Shown piece by piece: positions 12,195-23,066 of a DNA stretch of 64,000 nucleotides; positions within the stretch are counted from its first letter, which is position 1; each line of letters begins with the position of its first letter. Source of the stretch: Ashinkailepas kermadecensis (Eukaryota; Arthropoda; Thecostraca; Neolepadidae); contig JAOTOM010004388.1 in assembly GCA_034440615.1 (NCBI GenBank), positions 152,501 through 216,500 on the forward strand, read 5' to 3'. Made by a program: the position numbers and the translations under genes. The notes beneath the pieces are model-generated. The model was not told where the DNA came from, did not search any database, and was given only the letters and a program-made list of their open reading frames with translations.

Positions 12195-12312
12195 TTCGGC
12201 TGCATGTGTTGGTCCTAAATTCTGGCAAAATATGTCGGAAATGCCTTCCTACGCTCGCTATTGCAACGAAGATAATTTCGGACCTCCCTTTCGGAATGCG
12301 TTTGGATCTATA
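12195..12312 (+). repeat. interspersed repeat, partner of 11650-11768
   Basis: Direct counterpart of the inverted copy about 430 bp upstream, with a few substitutions and one or two indels. No coding content. Confidence 0.8.
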
Positions 12313-12361
12313 GTATAGTATAGAGTATATTCCAATGCTTGCGCCACTGCAGTGGCGCATG

Positions 12362-12415
12362 GACACAAAATGACCAATGCAGTCGACGCGCCCTAAAGCA
12401 CAAATCCACCACCAC
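12362..12415 (+). mobile_element. LINE/SINE-type 3' tail fragment
   Basis: ACACAAAATGACCAATGCAG followed by TCGACGCGCCCTAAAGCACA matches the 3' tail of the RNase H-type LINE at 49105-49155. No LINE coding sequence remains, and I found no target-site duplication. Confidence 0.65.
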
Positions 12416-13539
12416 CGCTTTGGCGCAAACATTGGAAGTTTCGTCAATGGTTAATTCAGGAATTCCTCCTAATGGCTAATCATTGTAGTAACCTTGCCAC
12501 CCATGCCTCCAGGATCCTCCCTGGTATAATTTCCTGGTGACAACCCCGAGCAAGTACCTCAAGGTAAGTATTGGTATCAAGTAAGAATGATAGCATAATA
12601 GATAGTTACGTGGCACTGACTGCGAAGACCAACAAATGATAGCCCTTGTTAGGCTCCTGATTACGCCATTTGGCGTTATATGCGTGCATTATGGGCATTC
12701 AATGATGCTATGGACCATTATGGATGATTTACTCCCACCAATTCCCCATCTTACTGGTGGTTTTCATCCATTTCCCCCATTTTTGTTTGTTTCGCCTTCT
12801 GACTTCACCGTTGTGAACATTTTGAAATGCGTGCATTCTAGATGTAAACCAGACCAGTAGAATTCGCTTGAGCTATTCTTCCGTTCTAAAATCGGTCCAA
12901 TAGATTCAGAGTTATCAAGGGGAAGAGAAATCCGCCCCTTACATAGTTAGGTTTAAAAGAGCTCTGCCGTATTAGGTTTAATCAGGTCATGTTAGCAAGA
13001 CGGTAAAATAGTTAATATTGAGGTATATGGCCTTGATTTGATCAGTTTGATCCAACTTTGCATGCGGATATACATCAACACATCCTCCACCGAATGATAA
13101 AATACTGAAAATAAAATTCAATTGAAAAAGATCAGCTTGGAAACATGAATCCCGGATGTATGATCGCCATAAACCAGATATGATCAACGCTAGTATGGTC
13201 CCACCAACCACGTGAATGCGTGCATTGCATTCATTGCATTGCAATGCAATTACATTGCATTGCGTGCATTTTTGTCCACAGCCATACAGCAATGTCCTGG
13301 AATTTATTACTGAAACGGAACCCCGAATAGGATCCAGGAACAAGAACCCATTGACTCTGTGACGTGTATGAAAGGAACAAAGTTCATTGTCAATCAGTTT
13401 CGTTCAGCCCTCCAGCAGGAAAAAGGAGAGTAATTCGCCGGGAGACGTGGTGTTGGGGATAACGAAATCCAGGGCGACGCTGCCGACCCTGTGCCAGAGT
13501 ATGTCGCCTGTGAAGTATGTCGCTGGGTGTGAGCCTTAA

Positions 13540-13740
13540 CCCACCATTGGTGTTGTGTGTCGTTGAACTTGGAGCCTGACTCGGTTAGAGCAGTGTGTGC
13601 TGCTGAGTATGGGGCGTGACCCTCCGTGAGTGGTGTGTGTCGTTGGACGTGGAGCCTGACTATTAGAGCAGTGTGTGCTGCTGAGTGTGGGGCTTAACTT
13701 TCCATTAATGGTGTGTGTCGTTGGGTGCGTCGTGGTGTGG
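13540..13740. repeat. tandem repeat, about 80-90 bp unit
   Basis: Two and a half units containing GTGTGTCGTTG, GGAGCCTGACT and AGAGCAGTGTGTGCTGCTGA. Confidence 0.8.
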
Positions 13741-13905
13741 GTGCACCAGAACAGTGTGTGGTGGCGGCCGCTTCGGTGCAGGAAGGCTCCGCCTGTTTCC
13801 CCGCAGACTGCGGCAGGATAGGTCCTGCTCTGCGGCAGATCCTGCTCTGCGGCAGAACTTGGTCGTCGCATCAAGTTCGGCCTGATCAAAACCAGTGGCT
13901 GTTGT

Positions 13906-13943
13906 GTTAGTTGGTTGTTTGGGCTGTAGGGCGCATCGACTGC
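13906..13943 (-). mobile_element. 38-bp micro-insertion made only of the LINE/SINE tail
   Basis: Read on the minus strand it starts GCAGTCGATGCGCCCTACAG and ends CAACCAACTAAC. It is flanked by a perfect 9-bp direct repeat (ACAACAGCC on the minus strand; 13897-13905 and 13944-13952). This is the structure of an extremely 5'-truncated retroposed copy that keeps only half the tail hairpin and the terminal repeat. Confidence 0.75.
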
Positions 13944-14262
13944 GGCTGTTGTATTGCTCCCAGCCAAGATAGACACGCTCACCTTTGTGACCACCATGGG
14001 TGGACATGTTGACGCGGGAGACGATTGTCCTCCGTCCGGACCAAAGCCGTTTGAAGTACACCGAAGTACACCGAAGCTTTGCGGGCAGCAACACGACCAT
14101 GTCGAGTTGATTTGCGGACACGCGGTGTCCTAGAGCGCATTTTTGGTGTCCGTATGTGGAGGAATTTTCCATTCATATTCTCATATATAGTGGTATAGTG
14201 GTCACACCAGCGATGTGATCGATGCGTATGTTGTGTAGATTCGCTCGTAGATGCCAAAATCT

Positions 14263-14422
14263 GGGACGAGTAGTCTAGGGGTAAGTTGCCCGTCTCACAG
14301 TCGAAATATTGTGGGTTCGAGTCTCACCTGCTGTTACTCTTCGCCCCCGACCAATCGGCGTGAGAGATTGGCGACGCTACATGACTCAACGGTCGACGCG
14401 TCGTAAAACCAATAACCACCAC
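14263..14422 (+). mobile_element. tRNA-Val-like SINE
   Basis: Full-length copy with head GGGACGAGTAGTCTAGGGG, B-box GGGTTCGAGTCTCACC and perfect tail stem CGACGC/GCGTCG, ending CAATAACCACC. A 14-bp target-site duplication with one mismatch (AGATGCCRAAATCT) lies at 14249-14262 and 14423-14436. Confidence 0.92.
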
Positions 14423-15170
14423 AGATGCCGAAATCTCAGAGATTGATGGTGAATCCTTTTGTTACTCTCTCGCTCGGTCTCATGCCATCTCACTCACTCA
14501 CTCATTCGTTCTCGTTCTCCCGCTCGCTCGTTCGTTCGCTGTTTCATCACCTGGTGCGTAAACAATTTGATGTCGACCATTTCGAGGACAGAACTGCTGA
14601 TTTCGTACCGGCTCGTAGTCGTTGGGTGAACATTTAGACGACTTGGACGATGAACGAAATGCCGTAGTCATTCCGCAACGCCACCCTGCTCTCTTTGTAT
14701 TTCACGTGCTTGTAAGCTCTTAATCTATTCGGCATTGCAATTTAGCAGTTCGTGTGTTCTTGTGGCCCCGTTTTTTCCTAATATTTGGAGTAATTCACCG
14801 ACATTGTCTAATTGTCGGTGACCACCAGCCGTTTGCGATACCGCCTGTCGACTCAACTCCATGTGTTTAACTTCATCGAGACGTCTGAAACAGCCGGCAC
14901 GGAAACGGTAGCGCCACCGCTTCGTGACCGCCGCCGCTCCGGTCATCTGACCCAGAAAACGGCGATCGTTGGAGCTGACAGCACAGCCGCCCAACCGTCG
15001 GCCGTCGGCCGGCGGGCGTTTGGGGCCAGAGGACGCTGCGGTCCGGGCATGGCCGGCAGTCGAGACGGCAGGCGTCGAGCGGTGTGTGATCGCAGCTGCC
15101 TCCGACGCGGTCGAGGTCTGGCGGCGTCCGGCTGGCGACTGTGCGACGGTGTTACCGCCGACACGGTGCC

Positions 15171-15540
15171 GGGTCGGGTCGGGTCGGGTCGGGTCGGGTC
15201 GGGTCGGGTCGGGTCGGGTCGGGTCGGGTCGGGTCGGGTCGGGTCGGGTCGGGTCGAGTCGAGTCGAGTCGAGTCGAGTCGAGTCGACATCAAGTCGAGC
15301 CGAGCCGAGTCGAGTCGAGCCAAGGCCGAGCCGGGCCGGGCCGGGCCGAACCGAACCGAACCGAACCGAACCGAACCGAACCGAACCGAACCGAACCGAA
15401 CCGAACCGAACCGAACCGAACCGAACCGAACCGAACCGAACCGAACCGAACCGAACCGAACCGAACCGCCTCCATCGCCTCCATCGCCTCCATTGCCTCC
15501 ACCGCCTCCATCGCCTCCATCGCCTCCACCGCGCCCACTG
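15171..15540. repeat. compound pentanucleotide array with a nonanucleotide flank
   Basis: Seventeen GGGTC units (15171-15255), six GAGTC units (15256-15285), mixed GAGTC/GAGCC/GGGCC units to 15347, then 24 GAACC units (15348-15467), followed by CCTCCATCG-type nonamers to about 15540. Period 5 gives stop-free frames on both strands, which explains the 459-aa minus and about 300-aa plus frames here. I do not treat those as genes. Confidence 0.95.
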
Positions 15541-15699
15541 CCTCCACCGCGCCGCGTCGACGAAACTGGGCCGCGGCGGCGCGCAGCCGCCTGGAGTGGC
15601 GGCGGCGGCGGCGGCGGCGCGGCGGCCGGCCGCCAGTGTTCGTCCAGTCGGCACGCAGAGAACGCGGCGGTGTGTCTCCGCCGTGTCCGCCCCGGCCGA

Positions 15700-16136
15700 C
15701 ACTGAGTCCGAGCCGCCGCCGCGTGCGGCCGACACTGGTGAATCGACGTGTGCACGTGAACGTGCTCGAGTGGGAAAGATCTGGATCTGCGACCCAATGG
15801 TGCAGTGGTGTCGTCCGGAGACTGAGACCCGCGACCGAGATCCGGCGGTGTCAGCCAGAGACTGAGACCGGTACGGAGTGGTGTCAGTTGGAGACTGAGA
15901 CCCGTGACCGAAAGTGTCAGCCCGAGATTGAGACCGACACGGAGCGGTGTTAGCCCAAGACGGGTCGAGTTCAGGCCGGCCGACGCTCTCGTCAGTTGCA
16001 GTGTTCAGGCGCCCGACCAGTGACAGAGACGTCGTTCGGGACGACAGCTGCCGCTGCGACAGTGTGGCGACAGGGCGACACAGAGCGACACAGAGCGACA
16101 GCACGCCGGCTGGGCGCCATGCGGCGCCGCGGCTAG
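15700..16136 (+). promoter_or_regulatory. CpG-rich sequence upstream of candidate exon A
   Basis: GC- and CpG-rich DNA directly before the ATG at 16137, with short tandem phrases (GAGACTGAGACC, GACACAGAGC). It is a plausible place for a CpG-type promoter or 5' UTR. I see no TATA box or other decisive motif, so this rests on position and composition only. Confidence 0.25.
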
Positions 16137-16436
16137 ATGGCCGGCGGCAAGCGGCTGGTGCCTGCGATGCTGCCCGAGTTCTTGCAGAATTCGCGGCTCA
16201 AGGCGTGGGCGCAGCGCATGTCGGCCGGCGGCCGCGCCAAGCCGGCGCGCAGCGCGCCACCGCGCACGCCCGCCTCGCCGCGCCGCGTCGCGTCGACGCC
16301 GACGGCCGACCGGCCGTCCAACTACCGCAGCGTGCGCCACCACCGGCAGCCGGCGGCCGGCGCGTGCTCGGCGCCACCCGCCGCGCACGCCATGAAGCCC
16401 ACCCAGCGGCAGACCATCAACCTGAACCGGGCGCGG
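16137..16436 (+). CDS. candidate 5' exon A of the Par-1/MARK kinase gene (partial)
   Basis: This is a 100-codon open stretch from ATG 16137 to a good donor (CGG|GTGAGT, GT at 16437), ending in phase 0. That matches the phase-0 acceptor of the kinase exon at 46704 on the same strand. The translation begins MAGGKRLVPAMLPEFLQNSR and is rich in Arg, Ala, Pro and Ser, with a basic, probably disordered C-terminal half. Variable, basic, disordered N-termini before the kinase domain are usual in MARK-family proteins, but I do not recognise this sequence as homologous. The segment LPEFLQNSRLKAWAQRM looks like an amphipathic helix. The exon would lie 30 kb from the kinase exons. It could instead be the first exon of another gene, or non-coding CpG-rich DNA that is open by chance. 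Confidence 0.4.
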
Positions 16437-16689
16437 GTGAGTGCGACGCCGCTGTCGGGACGCGTTCGCGGTCCCGCTCCCGCTCCGACCGCCCCTGACG
16501 CCGGGTCGGTGAGATGGCTGGTGACGCACTTGTGGTGCATTTTTGTTTCACCGTCGGCGGCTTATTGCGTGTTTTCCCTGTTGCGCCGTGACGTCAGGAC
16601 GTGAGCAATCTGGCCGTTCACAGAAGTCGCAAATAATCAGGCGTTATTTGTAGCAGTGACAGGAGAGTGCGGGCGACTTACACCAGCGT

Positions 16690-17400
16690 TGACGTGAGGG
16701 AGGGCCGCCCGCGGGCGGCCCACACCAGCGTTCACGCGAGGAAGGGCCGCCCGCGGGTGTTCACGTGAGGAAGGGCCGCCCGCGGGCGTTCACGCGAGGA
16801 GAGGCCGCCCGCGGGCGACTCACACCAGCGTTCACGCGAGGAAGGGCCGCCCGCGGGTGTTCACGTGAGGAAGGGCCGCCCGCGGGCGTTCACATGAGCA
16901 AGGGACGCCCGCGGGCGACCCACACCAGCGTTCACGCGAGGAGTGGCCGCCCGCGGGTGTTCATGTGAGGAGTGGCCGCCCGCGGGTGTTCACGTGAGGA
17001 AGGGCCGCCCGCGGGCGTTCACGCGAGGAGGGGCCGCCCGCGGGCGACTCACACCAGCGTTCACGCGAGGAAGGGCCGCCCGCGGGTGTTCATGTGAGGA
17101 AGGGCCGCCCGCGGGCGTTCACATGAGCAAGGGACGCCCGCGGGCGACCCACACCAGCGTTCACGCGAGGAAGGGCCGCCCGCGGGTGTTCATGTGAGGA
17201 GTGGCCGCCCGCGGGTGTTCACGTGAGGAAGAGCCGCCCGCGGGCGTTCACGCGAGGAGGGGCCGCCCGCGGGCGACTCACACCAGCGTTCACGCGAGGA
17301 AGGGCCGCCCGCGGGTGTTCATGTGAGGAAGGACCGCCCGCGGGTGTTCACGTGAGGAGGGGCCGCCCGCGGGCGACTCACACCAGCGTTCACGCCGAGG
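16690..17400. repeat. CpG-rich minisatellite, about 29 bp with higher-order structure
   Basis: Units read GTTCACGTGAGGAAGGGCCG then CCCGCGGGC. Every few units carry an extra phrase GACTCACACCA, giving a longer super-repeat. Each unit holds the perfect 10-bp palindrome GCCCGCGGGC. Frames of 67-127 aa through it are shadows. Confidence 0.93.
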
Positions 17401-17799
17401 GCGGTCGGTGCCGCCGGCCGGGAGAAGTCGCCGCGCCGCGCCGGATGGAAAGCGGCGTCGCGTCGCTGGCGGTGCCACAAAGGCCTCGTGAAAGGCGTGC
17501 ACCGTGTGGCCGACGGATGGCCGATGTCACGTGTGGTGCCGCACCGCAGTCGTCGCATCCGACAAATGACAGCGCGATGACAGACTTCGGCCAGAAACTT
17601 GGCTGAACGGAACGGTGTGGAGAAATCCCATGGGTGTCGATTTGCTTCTCATTAGCAGCCCCCGCCCTTATGTCAGTTCGTCACACCCCATGATTTCATG
17701 ATTTAACATGGAATCCTATGGGCGGGCACTCTCAGTGGCTTTGCATTCTGGCCCTATCTAGTGCTTGGGCTGCCCAATGATCTTCATTGACTCCCGTAG

Positions 17800-17837
17800 A
17801 GTAGGCAGTTGATGCGCCCCTAAACCCCAATAACAAC
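17800..17837 (+). mobile_element. 38-bp micro-insertion made only of the LINE/SINE tail
   Basis: The insert contains GCAGTTGATGCGCCCCTAAA and ends CCCCAATAACAAC. A perfect 11-bp direct repeat (GACTCCCGTAG) flanks it at 17789-17799 and 17838-17848. It has the same length and content as the minus-strand micro-insertion at 13906-13943. Confidence 0.78.
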
Positions 17838-17867
17838 GACTCCCGTAGTGTGCGGTCATCTGGAAGC

Positions 17868-18350
17868 ATGCGATGATGGGCGTGACTGGGTCAGGATCTA
17901 TACCATGCGGTGATGGGCGTGACTGGGTCAGGATCCATACCATGCGATGATGGACATGACTGGGTCAGGATCACCAGTGATAAGATAACTGGATTGGGTC
18001 AGGACCATGCGGTGATGGGCGTGACTGGGTCAGGATCCATACCATGCGATGATGGGCATGACTGGGTCAGGATCACCAGTGATAAGATAACTGGATTGGG
18101 TCAGGACCATGCAGTGATGGGCTTGACTTGGTCAGGATCTATCCCATGCGGTGATGGGCTTGACTTGGCCAGGATCTATCCCATGCGGTGATGGGCGTGA
18201 CTGGGTCAGGATCTATACTATGCGGTGATGAGCATGACTGGGTCAGGATCACCAGTGATGAGATAACTGGATTGGGTCAGGACCATGCAGTGATGGGCTT
18301 GACCTGGTCAGGATCTATACCATGCGGTGATTGGCGTGACTAGGTGGCGC
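17868..18350. repeat. 37-bp minisatellite with a longer variant unit
   Basis: Units read GCGGTGATGGGCGTGACTGG then GTCAGGATCTATACCAT. A longer variant inserted three times carries ATCACCAGTGATAAGATAAC. The array begins about 20 bp after the tail micro-insertion at 17800-17837. Confidence 0.92.
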
Positions 18351-18498
18351 ATGGTGTGGGAGCTGTGGGTATCAGCTCCCGAACCCCGACACACAGCGGG
18401 CTCAGGAACTATACCATGCTGGCATCCAAGTGGCAGCATGGCACTCTGTACCTCCCGATTCACCACCATGTTGAGACTATGGTACCAACGCGGACTCG

Positions 18499-18672
18499 AT
18501 GGAGTTTAGTGCTGATGAGTTTTACGAGGTGCTGGAGAGCGTCGTATTTCCGAAATGGTTTGGAGTTCCGCAGAAGTACTCCTTCAGTTCCTTTACACGA
18601 GAAGTCAGAAGGAATGAACGCCAGGCATTGGTCATGTTCCCTCACCTCTTTTTTCCGATCAGCGATATTTAA
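18499..18672 (+). other. short unassigned ORF, 57 aa
   Basis: ATG 18499 to TAA 18670-18672. The translation starts MEFSADEFYEVLESVVFPKW and continues with FGVPQKYSFSSFTREVRRNE. Its composition is balanced and protein-like, unlike the repeat-derived frames around it. An in-frame stop lies only nine codons upstream. I recognise no family. It may be a fragment of a transposon protein, a single exon or chance. Confidence 0.25.
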
Positions 18673-19435
18673 TGAAATCACGAATATAAGTTGCAAAACG
18701 GCATGGATTAGAATGTCAACGCATTGATTAAAAATTATACCACAATTATGAGCATAATTGTCTGTAGGAGTATTTCAAGGATTTCGCACTTCTTGGAATC
18801 ATACTCTAGCATCTCATATGACACGAACTCTGCTTAATGGATAATAAAGCCACATAATGCGGTAGGCTTAACGGGGAGCTTACGGTATGGCTTGGTCTGG
18901 TGTACTGATGATGGTGGCACACATGCATGCAATAGTTCACCCCCCCCCCCCACCTTGTCTCCCGGTCTCCCCTTCCCCACCACATCCGTAGCCGATTGGG
19001 GTGGATAACTCATTGCCAAAAATGTACTAAAATTATTTCCGAAACGAAATATCAAACTGCCTCCCGAAGTCTCTTAGCGTGCCGCAGGATACATGGGTGC
19101 CTATTGATTGTGTTTGCCCATGTTTAGTCGGCTCTTTTTGCTCCCACATGCGTATTTTTGTTTCGTACCCACCTAGTAAATGTTCCAGATTATAGCTTTT
19201 GATGCGCGGTTACCGGTTTGAGTGACTATGTGGCAGATTGTATCCCACCGCATGATATAACTTTGATTTTCGAAGATTAGTAAGCGAAAATATCTTGTGC
19301 CTACTGTCGAATTAGGCCAGCTTTTTGCTGAAATGTGGCATAACTTGAGCGTTCCCGTTCGGGTTGTGCCACACGAATTAAAACGATGATCACATTTGCA
19401 GTTTTGCGCTGTGCGTAACGAAGCGCAACAGAGCT

Positions 19436-20003
19436 CAACAGAAGGTAGCCTTCTGCAGCTGTCCGTACGTGTCTGTGTGGAAGCCTTCTGCAGCTGTTCG
19501 TACGTGTCTGTATGGTAGCTTTCTGCAGCTGTCCATACGTGTCTGTGTGGTAGCCTTCTGCAGCGGTCCGTACGTGTCTGTGTGGTAGCCTTCTGCAGCT
19601 GTCCGTTCGTGTCTGTGTGGTAGCCTTCTGCAGCTGTCCGTACGTGTCTGTGTGGTAGCCTTCTGCAGCTGTCCGTACGCGTCTGTGTGGTAGCCTTCTG
19701 CAGCTGTCCGTACGTGTCTGTGTGGTAGCCTTCTGCAGCTGTCCGTACGCGTCTGTGTGATAGCCTTCTGCAGCTGTCCGTGCGTGTCTGTGTGGTAGCC
19801 TTCTGCAGCTGTCCGCGCGTGTCTGTGTGGTAGCCTTCTGGAGCTGTCCGTGCGTGTCCGTATGGTAGCCTTCTGAAGCTATCCGTACGTGTCTGTATGG
19901 TAGCCTTCTGCAGCTGTCCGTGCGTGTCTGTATGGTAGCCTTCTGAAGCTGTCCGTACGTGTCTGTATCGTAGCCTTCTGCAGCTGTCCGTTTGTGTCTG
20001 CAC
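19436..20003. repeat. 35-bp minisatellite
   Basis: About 16 units of GTAGCCTTCTGCAGCTGTCC then GTACGTGTCTGTGTG. Since 35 is not a multiple of three, the minus-strand frames cycle through three phases and give 35-aa protein repeats (frames of 276 and 308 aa). These are shadows. Confidence 0.95.
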
Positions 20004-20559
20004 GATGGCGCTCGGTGACGGCTAAAGTGTACAGGATTGTGCCAGTAGCCCGATGTACATAACTTACCGATGTTATAATAATAGTCAATGTGTTGCGGTA
20101 TAATTGTCAGAAGGTCATAATTGGGGTGCTCTTTCATGAGTATATCAATAAGACCTACCAACATTTCAACATGATAAATAATGATGTCCATGGCAATACA
20201 GAAAGTAGAAACAGTCCTAGATGTCACATCAGTTTCACCTATAGCCTAGCAATATTTTCCAAATTAAGTACCTATGCCTAGCCTATATACCTTGCACGAC
20301 CTACCTACCACATATTGCAACCAAGAAAGTCGAAGAAAGTTTACCTTCTACCTCTCGCTCCACTTGAGACGTCAATTCAATGCTGTCCGTTCCAGTTCCA
20401 AAGTTCTGACTGACGATTTGGGAATCCATTTCAGTTTGCTGCTAAATTAGTAATAAATCACAGTGCGTTAACTTCAAGAACGAAAACAAACAGCCAAACG
20501 ACAGCCACCACACCACGATTCTGCAAGAATATGTGGGAGTTCTCGACTTTATCGGCACG

Positions 20560-21010
20560 GTGGCGGTCGGACACGGACGCGTCGGCACAGAGACGGACGG
20601 ACGTCCGCACTGACGCGGACGGATGGATGTACAGGCACGGACGGATGGACGTACAGGCACGGACGGACGTCGGCACAGACGGACGGACGTCCGCACGGAC
20701 ACGGACAGACGGACGGACGTACAGACACGGACGGACGTAAAAAGACGGACGGACGTCGGCACAGACACGGACGGACATCTGCACAGAGGCGGACGGACGT
20801 CGGCACAGACATTTACGGACATCTGCACAGAGACGGACGGACGTCGGCACGCGCTGCATGACCACTGCAGTCTATGCGCCCCTAAACCCCAATAAACAAA
20901 CAGAGACGGACGGACGTCTGCACAGGGACGGACGGACGTCTGTACAGACACAGAGACGAACGTCTGCACATTTACGGACGGACGTCTGCTGACGGACGGA
21001 CGACCGACGA
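20560..21010. repeat. minisatellite, about 24-bp GGACGGACGTCGGCACAGAC-type unit
   Basis: Degenerate units built on GACGGACGGACGTC with spacers such as GGCACAGACAC. The array is interrupted at about 20853-20900 by a copy of the LINE/SINE tail. Repetitive Arg/Thr/Val frames on both strands are shadows. Confidence 0.9.
20851..20900 (+). mobile_element. LINE/SINE tail fragment inside a minisatellite
   Basis: CGCGCTGCATGACCACTGCA, GTCTATGCGCCCCTAAACCC and CAATAAACAAAC match the LINE tail, including both stem arms GCGC/GCGC. The surrounding array repeats AGAGACGGACGGACGT on both sides, so a target-site duplication cannot be told apart from the array. Confidence 0.7.
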
Positions 21011-22002
21011 ACGGACGCCCGCTGGGCCGGCCATAGGCTGCCGTGTTAAATTTGTGCGTCCCTCCTGCTGCGCCACGTTGATTCTGCCTGGTGTGGTCAT
21101 CGCTTCAGTGCTCAACGCTGTACTCCACTGGCGCCTGCGCCGCCCCCCCCACCGGCACGCAGGTCACACGTCAGGTCATCACGTGACCGTCGGTCGGCTC
21201 CGACCTGGAGCGGCGAGCTCCGCAGTCGCGAAAAGAACCTCCACAAATCCTTCCTCTGGCCAAGGCGTTTGCGATTGAATATTGTGATGAAAATCGGTGC
21301 AGGTAAAAACTTAAGCAGCAGCTGCAGTTCAAAGTGAAGATAAAATTTGAAACGCGGTAGCTAAATAACTATTGAGGCTTCAAATGCATGTTAGTCTGAT
21401 CGGGTCGTACGGAGTAGGTTCGGATCAAGTGGGGTCGGGTTGGGTCAAATTCGGTCGAACCAAGCCTAGTCGAGACGGATTGGGTCGGGCCTCGCCGAGC
21501 TGAGCCGTGCCATGCGTGGTATGGTCCGGTCAAGTCAGGTCAGGTCAGGTCGCTCATATTCATGTCCTTCGTATATTCACGAGGGTGGACTGACTCGAGC
21601 TCTGCTGTCGCTCGTACTAAGATGAAGGTCCCCTTAGGGTGGCTGGGCGAGCGAAGACGAGAAGCAGGCCACAGAGATGTGGCAGCGCAGCCGCGGGGCA
21701 GGCCTGGCCGGGAGTCGGCGGGGTCCGACCCGACCCACAGCCGATGGCGGGCTGCCAGTCGGGTCAGCGTGGGCCGCGAGTCGGCGCACTGACTCCGGGT
21801 CGGCCGCTGCCAGCGACCGTCCGCCCGGCCGCCGGCTGAGTCACCTGCGGCACTGCGGCGCCGCCGGCAGGTGACCGTGTCGCGGGATTTCCGCCGTGAA
21901 GTGTCGCCGCCACCAGTCAGCTGGTGACGGTGCGGAGGCGCTGGCCGGCCGTGCCAATCGGCGGTGGTGCCCTGGGCTACCCCGTGGCGTCTGTCTGCGT
22001 CC

Positions 22003-22387
<385 letters not shown>

Positions 22388-22892
22388 TATTTATTCACAA
22401 TCTATGCAGTTCTATGCCTTATCCACAATCTATGCAGTTCTGCATCCGCCGGCTTCACCACTTTCTTCATATCTGGGCCACGGCGGCGCGTGTCGGCGGG
22501 GTGCTAATGAGCCTCCTTTGATTCGGGTGAATTGCGCCGCACGTCTGATTCAGTTGTAGGGCGGCGCAGCCGCTGCGACTTGCGGCGTGTGTCGATGCTG
22601 GTGACCTGCGGTACCACGGCCGGATGTGTGGCCTGCTGCACGTGTGCTCCGCTTCGTCAATGCGGCGTGTGTCGACACGGGTGACCTGGGCACCACGGCC
22701 GGATGTGTGGCCTGCTGCACTTGTCTTGTCAGTGTGACGTGTTGTGTTTGTGCGGAGAGCTCGTCCGCCCGCATAACGTCATCCGTTACGCCTGGACGGC
22801 AGGATTCTCTTGGACGCCGACCCCGTTCGAGTGTCGTTGCAAAACTCCTGTAAACAGACTGATGGCGGTTGGCGCGAGAAGGGAGGAAACAT

Positions 22893-23052
22893 GGGGACGA
22901 GTGGTCTAGGGGTAAGATGCTCGTATCATAATCGAAAGGTTGTGGGTTCGAGTCTCGCCTGTCGCTACTCTTCGCCCGCGACCAATCGGCGTGAGAGATT
23001 GGCGACGCTACATGACTCAACGGTCGACGTGTCGTAAAACCAATAACCAACC
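22893..23052 (+). mobile_element. tRNA-Val-like SINE
   Basis: Full-length copy flanked by a perfect 14-bp target-site duplication (AAGGGAGGAAACAT; 22879-22892 and 23053-23066). Head, B-box, body and tail stem are as in the other copies. Confidence 0.93.
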
Positions 23053-23066
23053 AAGGGAGGAAACAT

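Noticed and set aside
14725..16104. 459-aa minus-strand frame and overlapping plus-strand frames near 300 aa
   Set aside because: They run through the pentanucleotide array, whose units contain no stops in any phase. The protein is simple repeats (RFGSV, RPDPT) with no domain.
19173..20227. 276- and 308-aa frames with 35-aa repeats, considered as a repeat protein
   Set aside because: The 35-aa periodicity equals three 35-bp DNA units read in three phases, which is typical of a non-coding tandem array.
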